Positions 9,010 to 14,064 of a stretch of DNA of 21,999 nucleotides are shown piece after piece. The DNA comes from a virus: IMG/VR virus record IMGVR_UViG_3300009545_000065, positions 1 to 21,999 of that record; one strand, given 5' to 3'. Position 1 is the first letter of the stretch. Each line of letters opens with the position of its first letter. Below the pieces are notes generated by a model. That model did no database searches. It was not told the DNA's origin and saw only the letters and a program-made list of their open reading frames with translations. The translations under genes and the position numbers were made by a program.

Positions 9010-9385
9010 CGTCTCATACCAGCTTCTGAAGCACGTCGCGACGACCGGACTTCCCGGTCTGATCACGCTGTACTTCACGCTGGCTCAGATCTGGCACTGG
9101 TCGAACACCGCCCAGGTCATGGGAACCCTCACGGCGATCAACACCGCCGTCGGTGTCCTGCTCGGAGTCTCGAGCTACACCTACCACAACAGCGACGCCC
9201 CCTTCGACGGGGAGATCAGAGTCGCCAACACCGAAGCCGGGAAAACCATCGGAACCCTGGTCTTCAACAACGACCCCGAGAAGATGCTCAACCAGCAGTC
9301 GGCCACGTTGAAGATCATGCCGGACACCGATCAGTCTTCGGGAACGTCCAGTCCGGCGGCGGACGCTCAGCACTTGAATCTGTGA
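8960..9385 (+). CDS. Two-helix holin, r1t-like
   Basis: Encodes 141 residues. I choose the ATG at 8960 because AAAGGG lies about 10 bases upstream and the hydrophobic pattern then fits; an upstream in-frame start at 8912 would add a basic, non-conserved tail. Two membrane segments are visible, about residues 26-45 (ATTGLPGLITLYFTLAQIW) and 51-73 (MGTLTAINTAVGVLLG). The TALPAL-like G-L-P-G-L-x-T-L-Y start and the linker are typical of r1t-type holins. The C-terminal 65 residues are hydrophilic. It would form the membrane lesion that releases the endolysin at lysis. No endolysin gene is recognisable within this window. Confidence 0.78.
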   Translation: MSLSSPASTTKRPLLGDVSYQLLKHVATTGLPGLITLYFTLAQIWHWSNTAQVMGTLTAINTAVGVLLGVSSYTYHNSDAPFDGEIRVANTEAGKTIGTLVFNNDPEKMLNQQSATLKIMPDTDQSSGTSSPAADAQHLNL

Positions 9386-9396
9386 CATTTCGCGAG

Positions 9397-9440
9397 TCGC
9401 AGGAAAAGCATGGGCTATAATGAGACCCCTACTGAAAGGA
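9397..9440 (+). promoter_or_regulatory. Repeated promoter-like leader element, copy 1
   Basis: Contains TCGCAG, then exactly 19 bases later TATAAT (9416-9421), then GAGACCCCTACTGAAAGGA, whose end is the ribosome binding site of the gene at 9446. The same layout occurs at 9814, 10579, 11077 and 14251. TATAAT is a perfect -10 box, but there is no TTGACA-like -35 box at normal spacing in any copy. I read it as a promoter with a short leader of about 20 bases. Confidence 0.8.
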
Positions 9441-9445
9441 CCCCC

Positions 9446-9736
9446 ATGTTCGACCTGAAGATTTTCAACAAGAAGCCCAACCACCTGCAGGACGCTATCG
9501 ACGCGGCCGCGCTCGAGTTGCTGAGCACACCGACGTATTCCGAAGAGTACGCTCGCCTCCTCGACCACCTGTCCAAGCTTACCAAGCTGAACGAAGCCAA
9601 TTCGTCCAAGCCCGTCAGCCGCGACACTCTGGTCCTGGCTGCGACCAACCTCGCTGGAATCGTCCTGATCCTCACGCACGAGCGAGCCCACGTCGTTACG
9701 TCCAAGGCCCTCGGCTTCGTGTTGAAGTCCCGGTAA
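9446..9736 (+). CDS. Conserved small phage protein with hydrophobic C-terminal segment (cassette 1)
   Basis: Encodes 96 residues. The ATG at 9446 is chosen because it follows GAAAGGA of the leader element. The in-frame ATG at 9410 lies inside the promoter core and would make the promoter coding. The N-terminal part is a charged helix; residues 61-77 (TLVLAATNLAGIVLILT) are hydrophobic; the ending HERAHVVTSKALGFVLKSR is basic. The V-S-x-D-T-L...NLAGIhLIL...ER..VhTSKALGFV pattern is one I recognise from many phages of Gram-positive hosts, with no known function. It stands alone between leader copy 1 and a terminator hairpin. Confidence 0.82.
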   Translation: MFDLKIFNKKPNHLQDAIDAAALELLSTPTYSEEYARLLDHLSKLTKLNEANSSKPVSRDTLVLAATNLAGIVLILTHERAHVVTSKALGFVLKSR

Positions 9737-9763
9737 GAACCTGATCGACTTGCAGTAAATCCA

Positions 9764-9802
9764 AACATGGAGGACGTGCTAACCACACGTCCTTTGTGTT
9801 TT
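9764..9802 (+). terminator. Intrinsic terminator after cassette 1
   Basis: A 15-pair stem, 9764-9778 against 9786-9800, with three G-U pairs and a 7-base loop, runs into a short T tract (TTTT) at 9799-9802. Its core is AGGACGTG / CACGTCCT. Its sequence is unrelated to the other four terminators. It ends the single-gene unit that began at leader copy 1. Confidence 0.8.
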
Positions 9803-9813
9803 CGTTTGCTGCC

Positions 9814-9857
9814 TCGCAGAAATAACATGGGCTATGATGAGACCCCTACCTGAAAGG
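9814..9857 (+). promoter_or_regulatory. Repeated promoter-like leader element, copy 2
   Basis: Has TCGCAG at 9814, ACATGGGC, a slightly altered -10 box TATGAT (9833-9838), GAGACCCCTACC and GAAAGG. The -10 change from TATAAT to TATGAT may make it weaker than copies 1, 4 and 5. A small insertion after CCCCTAC changes the leader length. Confidence 0.75.
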
Positions 9858-9867
9858 TACTACGCCC

Positions 9868-10092
9868 ATGAACGACAAGATCGCCGTGTTCGATAGCCCC
9901 TCGATGGTCCCGACCCTGAAGTCCCTCAACGGACGTCCCCTCATCGACTCAACCGCCCAGATGCACGCATTCATACTGCTGACGGGCAGCAAGGTGATGA
10001 GCGTGACGTGCTTCGAGGGCTACCAGGGCATGACCGACGACGAGATCGACATCCACATCTCCAACGTTGTGCGCTACTACGCCAACCGGTAA
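9868..10092 (+). CDS. Small phage protein of unknown function (cassette 2)
   Basis: Encodes 74 residues with no family I recognise. The ATG at 9868 follows GAAAGG of leader copy 2. The protein is soluble and mixed alpha/beta, with a Pro/Ser-rich start (VFDSPSMVPTLKSLNG), a central hydrophobic strand (HAFILLTGSKVMSVTCF) and an acidic helix (MTDDEIDIHISNVVRYYANR). No membrane segment and no metal-binding motif are visible. It is the only gene between leader copy 2 and the terminator at 10098, so it looks like a self-contained expression unit. A small host-directed protein is possible but unsupported by motifs. Confidence 0.75.
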   Translation: MNDKIAVFDSPSMVPTLKSLNGRPLIDSTAQMHAFILLTGSKVMSVTCFEGYQGMTDDEIDIHISNVVRYYANR

Positions 10093-10097
10093 TCCTC

Positions 10098-10131
10098 AAA
10101 CCTGAACTCCCTCACAAGGAGTTTAGGTTTT
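10098..10131 (+). terminator. Intrinsic terminator after cassette 2
   Basis: The stem AAACCTGAACTCC (10098-10110) pairs with GGAGTTTAGGTTT (10118-10130), 13 pairs with one G-U, loop CTCACAA, then T residues. It has nearly the same sequence as the hairpins at 10928 and 11355. Confidence 0.85.
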
Positions 10132-10159
10132 CGTTTCGCTGTCTACAGAAGGACGTTTC

Positions 10160-10318
10160 ATGAAGCGTGCACTCATGTACACCGCCGTCTTCTACGCCGG
10201 ATGCGTTGTCGGCGCCTTCGCAACGCGGCAGGTCGTGTTGTACATGATCGACCTGGTGACCAGTGACGAGTACAACGCCACCAAAGAAGGCGTGACCGAA
10301 GCTCTCTCCGACAAGTGA
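10160..10318 (+). CDS. Small single-span membrane protein
   Basis: Encodes 52 residues: MKRALMYTAVFYAGCVVGAF, then a second hydrophobic patch (VVLYMIDLV) and a hydrophilic tail ending TEALSDK. The ATG follows AGAAGGACGTT, a good ribosome binding site. Residues 5-20 are a probable membrane helix with a basic N terminus. It lies behind the terminator of cassette 2, so it would rely on terminator read-through or an unseen promoter. The next gene starts 10 bases after its stop and uses an almost identical start context (GAAGGACGTT), so the two probably form a pair. Function unknown. Confidence 0.7.
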   Translation: MKRALMYTAVFYAGCVVGAFATRQVVLYMIDLVTSDEYNATKEGVTEALSDK

Positions 10319-10328
10319 AGGACGTTCC

Positions 10329-10571
10329 ATGAAGAAGCTCCGCAAGGCCGCCAAGTACTGCATGGACAACCCGTACGAGATCGCCTACTACACGATGACG
10401 GCGGCGGCGATCGGTTTGATCGTCGTCCTCCGCAAGGAGCAGAAGGCGCATGCGATGTGCCACAGCCTGTCGAAGTGGACCGTGCAGGGCGTGAACCAGG
10501 TCCCCGAGGGCACGAAGCAGTACATCTGGAAGGACGCGACGCACTACTGGATCAGCTCCATCGAGAACTGA
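10329..10571 (+). CDS. Small single-span membrane protein
   Basis: Encodes 80 residues. The ATG at 10329 follows GAAGGACGTT, which overlaps the stop of the upstream gene. A basic N terminus (MKKLRKAAKY) precedes a membrane helix at about 17-34 (YEIAYYTMTAAAIGLIVVL), then a hydrophilic C-terminal domain with CHSLSKWTVQGVNQVPEGTK and an aromatic ending (KDATHYWISSIEN). I recognise no family. By charge the N terminus should stay in the cytoplasm. It ends 8 bases before leader copy 3, so it closes its transcription unit. Confidence 0.75.
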   Translation: MKKLRKAAKYCMDNPYEIAYYTMTAAAIGLIVVLRKEQKAHAMCHSLSKWTVQGVNQVPEGTKQYIWKDATHYWISSIEN

Positions 10572-10578
10572 CGCGGAT

Positions 10579-10623
10579 TCGCAAGAATTACATGGGCTAT
10601 AGTGAGACCCCTACTGAAAAGGA
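10579..10623 (+). promoter_or_regulatory. Repeated promoter-like leader element, copy 3
   Basis: Has TCGCAA at 10579, ACATGGGC, the -10 box TATAGT (10598-10603), GAGACCCCTACTGAAAAGGA. It departs from the common form at one base of the first block and one base of the -10 box. The 19-base distance from TCGCA to the -10 box is kept. Confidence 0.75.
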
Positions 10624-10629
10624 ACGCCC

Positions 10630-10914
10630 ATGTTCAACCGTGAACTCCGCATCCGCACAGTCAAGATCGACCCCCGCACCACCACTGGTGGCGAGCAGGC
10701 AGTCGCTTCTACCAGTCCCGAGCAAATCAACGAGCTCGCGAAGGACTTCGTCACTCACAACGGTGAGACCGCGACGGAAGTCCTCGTGACCGCTGGTGAC
10801 ATTGCCAAGGACATAATGAAGACCACTGCCAAGCTTGCCGTCGGCGTGTTGGTCGTGAGCTTCGTCCTGACCGTCGCCAGCGAGATCATCGCCAAGAGCC
10901 TCGAGCAGAACTGA
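10630..10914 (+). CDS. Small membrane protein (cassette 3)
   Basis: Encodes 94 residues, ATG at 10630 behind the AAAAGGA of leader copy 3. The N-terminal 50 residues are hydrophilic (RIRTVKIDPRTTTGGEQAV, then SPEQINELAKDFVTHNG). Residues about 66-86 (TAKLAVGVLVVSFVLTVAS) form one membrane helix, followed by a short charged tail EIIAKSLEQN. No family recognised. It stands alone between a leader element and a terminator, like the genes at 9446, 9868, 11130 and 14300. A C-terminally placed helix after a soluble domain suggests a protein held at the inner membrane with its main part in the cytoplasm. Confidence 0.78.
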   Translation: MFNRELRIRTVKIDPRTTTGGEQAVASTSPEQINELAKDFVTHNGETATEVLVTAGDIAKDIMKTTAKLAVGVLVVSFVLTVASEIIAKSLEQN

Positions 10915-10927
10915 CCTGTACAGCCTC

Positions 10928-10962
10928 AAAACCCGAACTCCCTAACAAGGAGTTTAGGTTTT
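10928..10962 (+). terminator. Intrinsic terminator after cassette 3
   Basis: AAAACCCGAACTCC (10928-10941) faces GGAGTTTAGGTTTT (10949-10962) across the loop CTAACAA, with one C-A mismatch and one G-U pair. The 3' arm and the T tract are identical to those at 10118 and 11377. Confidence 0.85.
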
Positions 10963-10981
10963 CGACTTTCGGGAGATAGTC

Positions 10982-11050
10982 ATGCTCCGATTCCTGTCTC
11001 TGTTGATCGCTCTCTTCCGTCACAGGATACGCACGTTGTTCAAGCAGTAA
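10982..11050 (+). CDS. Possible 22-residue basic hydrophobic peptide
   Basis: ATG at 10982 opens MLRFLSLLIALFRHRIRTLF plus KQ, then TAA. The peptide is a hydrophobic helix with a run of Arg/Lys/His on one side, as in small membrane-active peptides. It is placed after the terminator of cassette 3 exactly where other units carry a gene, but the ribosome binding site (GGGAGATAGTC) is weak and the length is very short. Chance cannot be ruled out. Confidence 0.4.
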   Translation: MLRFLSLLIALFRHRIRTLFKQ

Positions 11051-11076
11051 GATTCGGTGGACCTTTCAGCGAGGGG

Positions 11077-11122
11077 TCGCAGGAATTACACGGGGTATAA
11101 TGAGACCCCTACCACCGAAAGG
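11077..11122 (+). promoter_or_regulatory. Repeated promoter-like leader element, copy 4
   Basis: Has TCGCAGGAATTACA at 11077, GGGG, TATAAT (11096-11101), GAGACCCCTACC and GAAAGG. Here ATGGG of the other copies is replaced by CGGGG, so no start codon lies in the element. This shows the element is kept for its DNA or RNA sequence and not for a peptide. Confidence 0.8.
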
Positions 11123-11129
11123 TAATACC

Positions 11130-11333
11130 ATGATCAAGTTTCTGAAGACCACCGTCACCCCGGCCGTCGACGAGAACGGGATCGTGCTGGACGTCACCGA
11201 CGACAAGACCGTCGTGAAGAAGGAGCTGAAGAAGGCTTTCTACTACGCGGCCGGGTTCGTCGTCGGTGCCGTCGTCGCCACGATCATCGTCAAGTCCGGC
11301 GCGGACGACGAGTCCACCGAGACCGAGAACTGA
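11130..11333 (+). CDS. Small membrane protein (cassette 4)
   Basis: Encodes 67 residues. The ATG at 11130 follows GAAAGG of leader copy 4; an upstream in-frame start at 11100 lies in the promoter core. The N-terminal 36 residues are charged (VTPAVDENGIVLDVTDDK, KKELKK), residues 37-54 (FYYAAGFVVGAVVATIIV) form a membrane helix, and the tail is acidic (ADDESTETEN). The acidic tail ending in EN recalls the genes at 14300 (DSTEN) and 10329 (SIEN). No family recognised. One gene, one leader and one terminator again. Confidence 0.78.
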   Translation: MIKFLKTTVTPAVDENGIVLDVTDDKTVVKKELKKAFYYAAGFVVGAVVATIIVKSGADDESTETEN

Positions 11334-11354
11334 TATACCTCTCGTTCCAAGGTT

Positions 11355-11391
11355 AAAACCCAAACTCCCCTAACAAGGAGTTTAGGTTTTT
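11355..11391 (+). terminator. Intrinsic terminator after cassette 4
   Basis: AAAACCCAAACTCC (11355-11368) faces GGAGTTTAGGTTTT (11377-11390), 14 positions with one C-A mismatch, loop CCTAACAA, followed by an extra T. Its 3' arm is identical to the terminators at 10118 and 10949. Confidence 0.87.
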
Positions 11392-11416
11392 CGATTTCGC
11401 TTCTACAGGGGGAACC

Positions 11417-11863
11417 ATGAAGGTCAGGAACATCATCGCGTTCAGCATGATGTCTTTCGCACTGGTGCTAGCCACTATCGTGGCTCTCGTATTCTCCACG
11501 CAGGAGAGCCACGGCGAGGTCGTCTTCGCCAAGACACCCACGACTAGCATGACCGGCGTCTGGCATCAGGTCGACGGCACAAAGGATGAGAACATGGTCG
11601 CTATTGTCGACCATGGCGAAATCCAGATCACTCTGTATCTCGGCAACACCAGCGGAGTGTACTGGGACGGCTCGTTCGACTTCGACCAGGCGCATTCGGA
11701 CGCGGTTTCCTTCGACGTGGTTTCCGAATCCAACCACCCTGACGACATCTTCTCCTCGGAGGCGAACGAGAAGAAGTTCTCATACAAGAACGGCATCTTG
11801 AGCTACGAGTTCAAGATCGTGGGGACCACCAGAACCATCCAGCTGCAGAAGGAAGGAAACTGA
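11417..11863 (+). CDS. Membrane-anchored exported phage protein
   Basis: Encodes 148 residues. A basic start (MKVR) precedes a hydrophobic helix at about 6-27 (SMMSFALVLATIVALVF), which acts as signal anchor; no lipobox Cys follows it. The outer domain has MTGVWHQ, the strand VAIVDHGEIQITLYL, GVYWDGSFDF, a SEANEKKFSYKNGILSYEF stretch and the closing TTRTIQLQKEGN. This pattern (MTGVW...hYW.G.F...KKF.YK.G.LS.EF...G.T.TI.L.K) is a small family I recognise from actinobacteriophages, of unknown function. It may act outside the membrane, for example in superinfection exclusion, but that is a guess. It follows terminator 4, and its start has a GGGGGAACC site. Confidence 0.78.
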   Translation: MKVRNIIAFSMMSFALVLATIVALVFSTQESHGEVVFAKTPTTSMTGVWHQVDGTKDENMVAIVDHGEIQITLYLGNTSGVYWDGSFDFDQAHSDAVSFDVVSESNHPDDIFSSEANEKKFSYKNGILSYEFKIVGTTRTIQLQKEGN

Positions 11864-11868
11864 AGAAC

Positions 11869-11961
11869 ATGCCTCAGGGACTGATTCCACGCAAAGTGAT
11901 CAAGATCGCGTGGGTCTTGATCGTGATCGACCTGGTCACCGTCATCATCAAGACCCCCTGA
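11869..11961 (+). CDS. Very small membrane peptide
   Basis: Encodes 30 residues: MPQGLIPRKV, then a membrane helix at 11-28 (IKIAWVLIVIDLVTVIIK) and TP. The gene lies 5 bases after the preceding stop with GGAAGGAAAC upstream, and its stop overlaps the ATG of the next gene (TGATG). That overlap and the exact fit between two good genes support it as real. Function unknown; peptides of this size often bind a larger membrane partner, perhaps the product of the gene it overlaps. Confidence 0.62.
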   Translation: MPQGLIPRKVIKIAWVLIVIDLVTVIIKTP

Positions 11962-12728
11962 TGGACTTCGGACTCATCATCGCCCAGATGAGGAAGAAGG
12001 CTGTCGACAACAGCCCGAGCCTCCTCACGGCGATCGGAGTAACCGGCGTCGTCACAACCGCGGTGCTCTCTTACAGGGCGGGTATCAAGGCGGTGAGGAT
12101 CCTCGACGAAGAGCACCGTCACTTCATCGACCCCGACCATGAGATGTCTAGGGTCGATATCCTGAAGAAGCAGATCGAGTTCACGTGGAAGACGCTGATT
12201 CCGCCCGTCGGATCTGGCATCGCCACAGTCATCTGCGTCGTCATGGCGAATCGCATCGGGGCCAAGCGTTCGGCTGCTCTCGCATCGGCTTACGCTGTCA
12301 CGCAGCAGGCCTACCACGAGTACAAGACGAAGGTGATCGACAAGGTCGGCGAAGCCAAAGAGAAGAAGATCTACGATGAGATCGTTCAGGATCGTGTCAA
12401 TAGGGATCCTCCTTCGGTGCTCATCGCCAGCAACATGACATCACTGTGGAAGGATCTGCATTCCGGTCGCTACTTCGACTGCGACATGGAGACGATCCGC
12501 TCTGCGGTGAACGACATCAACGAGGAGATCTTCAACGGCGGATATCCCTCGTTGACCGATTTCTGGGACAAGATCGGTCTCGCCGGTACTTCTGACTCCG
12601 ACGAGCTCGGTTGGAACACCGACTACCCGCTCAAGATCTACTACGCTGCCGCCGTCCACGATGGACGACCGGTCGGCACGATCGAGTTCCGCACCACCCC
12701 GGTTCGGAATAACTACAAGCTGTACTAG
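11961..12728 (+). CDS. DUF6353-like membrane protein, copy 1
   Basis: Encodes 255 residues. The ATG at 11961 overlaps the previous stop; an upstream in-frame start at 11910 would run through the coding sequence of the 30-residue peptide. Two membrane segments lie at about 20-38 (SPSLLTAIGVTGVVTTAVLS) and 79-97 (PPVGSGIATVICVVMANRI). Between them is a charged loop with RILDEEH. A helical stretch (ALASAYAVTQQAYHEYKTKV) precedes the C-terminal domain with GGYPSLTDFWDKIGL and GWNTDYP. The layout and SP-hhT-x-hGV-x-G motif match the phage DUF6353 family as I know it. A diverged second copy is at 15485. Function is unknown. The C-terminal domain may sit in the cytoplasm. Confidence 0.75.
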   Translation: MDFGLIIAQMRKKAVDNSPSLLTAIGVTGVVTTAVLSYRAGIKAVRILDEEHRHFIDPDHEMSRVDILKKQIEFTWKTLIPPVGSGIATVICVVMANRIGAKRSAALASAYAVTQQAYHEYKTKVIDKVGEAKEKKIYDEIVQDRVNRDPPSVLIASNMTSLWKDLHSGRYFDCDMETIRSAVNDINEEIFNGGYPSLTDFWDKIGLAGTSDSDELGWNTDYPLKIYYAAAVHDGRPVGTIEFRTTPVRNNYKLY

Positions 12729-12751
12729 CGACTGAAAGGCACTCACACACC

Positions 12752-13051
12752 ATGACGAACACCACCAAGGCTTCCGCCACCACGGCCAAGAAGGACGAGG
12801 AGAAGCCGGTGATCGCGGCCGTCCCCAACCCGACCAAGTCCGAGGACAAGTCGGAGGAGACCACCGAGATGCTCGTGGGGGAGGTCGTCGACAACCGCAC
12901 CGCCTTCCAGAAGGCCAAGGACCTGCTGAAGAACAAGAAGACGCTGGCCGGTCTGATCGGGACCGCGGCGGTCGGGTCGCTGGTGCTCATCGTCCGGCTG
13001 CGGAACAGCGCGGACGTCGTCGAGGCCGAGGACGAGACCCTCTCGGCCTGA
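12752..13051 (+). CDS. Small membrane-anchored protein with a disordered acidic/basic head
   Basis: Encodes 99 residues; GAAAGG lies about 12 bases before the ATG. Residues 1-50 are low complexity, rich in Thr, Lys, Glu and Pro, so probably disordered. KAKDLLKNKK leads into a membrane helix at about 64-82 (TLAGLIGTAAVGSLVLIVRL), followed by RNSADVVEAEDETLSA. Codons end almost only in C or G, more strictly than in the neighbouring cassette genes; the next gene shares this trait. That may mean high expression. No family recognised. The stop is followed at once by the structured intergenic region. Confidence 0.72.
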   Translation: MTNTTKASATTAKKDEEKPVIAAVPNPTKSEDKSEETTEMLVGEVVDNRTAFQKAKDLLKNKKTLAGLIGTAAVGSLVLIVRLRNSADVVEAEDETLSA

Positions 13052-13058
13052 TCGGAAC

Positions 13059-13143
13059 TTCCCGGAGGTGCGTCACAGTAGGGGTTCGGTAATGGGTCCT
13101 GGAAGTCCCACTCTTGAACAGGCCAACCTCCTCCGGGAACCCC
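13059..13143 (+). other. Structured leader with two competing long-range pairings
   Basis: TTCCCGGAGG (13059-13068) is perfectly complementary to CCTCCGGGAA (13130-13139), 61 bases apart. GGGGTTC (13081-13087) is perfectly complementary to GAACCCC (13137-13143). The two pairings share bases 13137-13139, so they cannot form fully together. A smaller hairpin TGGG / CCCA lies between them. No T tract follows, so this is not a plain terminator. It sits in the leader of the chaperone-like gene and may control it. Confidence 0.5.
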
Positions 13144-13173
13144 ACTCATCATTCACTCGAAAGGAGCACGACG

Positions 13174-13716
13174 GTGCTCAAGAAAACGATAAAGTACACG
13201 GACTTCGACGGCGTGGAGCGCGTCGAGGACCTGTACTTCAACCTGAGCGAGGCCGAGCTCCTCGAGATGGCCATCCACCACGACCGCGGCGTCGAGGGGG
13301 TCGCGGCCTACTTCAAGGAGCTCGGGGAGAGCAAGGACCCCAAGCTGATCATCCCCGCGGTCAAGAACATGCTCCTGCTGGCCTACGGCGAGAGGTCCGA
13401 GGACGGGCGGCACTTCCGCAAGAGCCCGGAGATCACCGACGACTTCGTCTCCAGTGCGGCATACCAGGAGATGTTCATGCAGATGATGTCCGACCGGGAC
13501 ACCATCATGGGCTTCTTCAAGGGCGCGCTGCCCGCGAAGTACCTCCAGGCCCTGAACGAGCTGGAGCGCGAGCACTCCGTCGAGGAACTGGTCGCCATGG
13601 ACGACGAGCAGTTCGAGCGCGTCGTCGGCACCGACACCAAGCACATGAGCAAGCCCCAGCTCGCCGCACTGATGGCCAGGCACTCCCGCGAGAAGGACCT
13701 GCTCTCGGCCAACTAG
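13174..13716 (+). CDS. Tail-assembly-chaperone-like protein
   Basis: Encodes 180 residues. The GTG at 13174 follows GAAAGGAG at good spacing and opens the conserved start LKKTIKYTDFDGVERVEDLY; an upstream in-frame ATG at 13114 falls in the structured leader and adds unconserved residues. The pattern FNLSEAELLEM, then LAYGERSEDGRHFRKSPEI, DDFVSSAAYQEMFMQMMSD and FFKGALP is one I know from siphovirus tail assembly chaperones of Gram-positive phages. The ending MDDEQFERVVGTD, then HMSKPQLAALMAR is also typical. Such proteins bind the tape measure during tail assembly and usually lie just upstream of its gene, often with a frameshifted long form. Here the gene is about 7.5 kb downstream of the tape measure, and I cannot point to a slippery site. 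Strong C/G codon endings suggest high expression. Confidence 0.7.
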   Translation: MLKKTIKYTDFDGVERVEDLYFNLSEAELLEMAIHHDRGVEGVAAYFKELGESKDPKLIIPAVKNMLLLAYGERSEDGRHFRKSPEITDDFVSSAAYQEMFMQMMSDRDTIMGFFKGALPAKYLQALNELEREHSVEELVAMDDEQFERVVGTDTKHMSKPQLAALMARHSREKDLLSAN

Positions 13717-13736
13717 AACTTGGAGTGGGATCAGCA

Positions 13737-13772
13737 GGTGGTGATTGCTTGAGGGGTCTCGCGAAAGCCACC
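13737..13772 (+). other. Imperfect hairpin after the chaperone-like gene
   Basis: GGTG (13737-13740) faces CACC (13769-13772), GCTT (13747-13750) faces AAGC (13765-13768) and GAG (13751-13753) faces CTC (13758-13760). The three stems nest with bulges. No T tract follows, so it is unlikely to be an efficient intrinsic terminator. The remaining bases to 13866 hold a GCCGG / CCGGC inverted pair near 13797 and nothing else that I can name. Confidence 0.35.
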
Positions 13773-13866
13773 ATGGATGCTCGATCTTAAACGACAGCCG
13801 GACCGCACCCCCCGGCGGAAAAATGCGCCCTCCTTTCCACAACACCGAATAGTAAGGAGAAAGTTC

Positions 13867-14052
13867 GTGTACGACGAGGTTTTGGAGACGCCCACAGGCC
13901 CCTCCCTCTACAAGGCACCGCCCGCCGACGTGTACGCCTGGTTGACCGACCCGGCGAACTCGTCCGAGGTCAACGACACCACGCGCGTGCGCTACGGCAG
14001 CACGCTTCAGCTGGTGTACGCCAGCGAGTACATCGCCAACTACATCCCGTGA
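13867..14052 (+). CDS. Small duplicated-domain protein, first copy
   Basis: Encodes 61 residues from a GTG at 13867, placed 8 or so bases after AAGGAG. It is soluble and starts with a strand (VYDEVLETPTGPSLYKAPP), followed by DVYAWLTDPANSSEVND, then RVRYGSTLQLVYASEYIANY. The gene directly behind it encodes a diverged copy of the same fold in the same reading frame. An upstream in-frame ATG at 13777 lacks a ribosome binding site and adds a basic, unconserved tail. I recall small phage proteins with a TP-x-D/E-x-x-x-WL core, but no function is known for them. Confidence 0.72.
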   Translation: MYDEVLETPTGPSLYKAPPADVYAWLTDPANSSEVNDTTRVRYGSTLQLVYASEYIANYIP

Positions 14053-14060
14053 GGAGGTGA
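14051..14060 (+). promoter_or_regulatory. Strong ribosome binding site that points to an ATC start
   Basis: GAGGAGGTGA begins inside the stop of the first copy. The next ATG, GTG or TTG in the downstream frame is a TTG at 14083, about 25 bases away. At the normal spacing of about 6 bases after GGAGGT lies ATC (14065-14067), exactly where homology with the first copy begins. The site is hard to explain unless translation starts there. Confidence 0.65.
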
Positions 14061-14064
14061 AACC

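Noticed and set aside
9410-9445. In-frame ATG inside leader copy 1 giving an extra N-terminal peptide MGYNETPTERTP
   Set aside because: In copies 4 and 5 the ATG is lost and in copy 2 the frame hits a stop, while the DNA block stays conserved. It is a promoter, not a peptide.
13059-13143. A tRNA or tRNA-like gene
   Set aside because: The outer stem and a GGTTCG are present, but no T arm sits before the 3' acceptor strand and no full cloverleaf forms on either strand.
13068-13790. A 240-residue Arg-rich frame overlapping the chaperone-like gene
   Set aside because: It is a shadow of the strict C/G codon endings of the real frame. Its composition is biased and it lacks a ribosome binding site.
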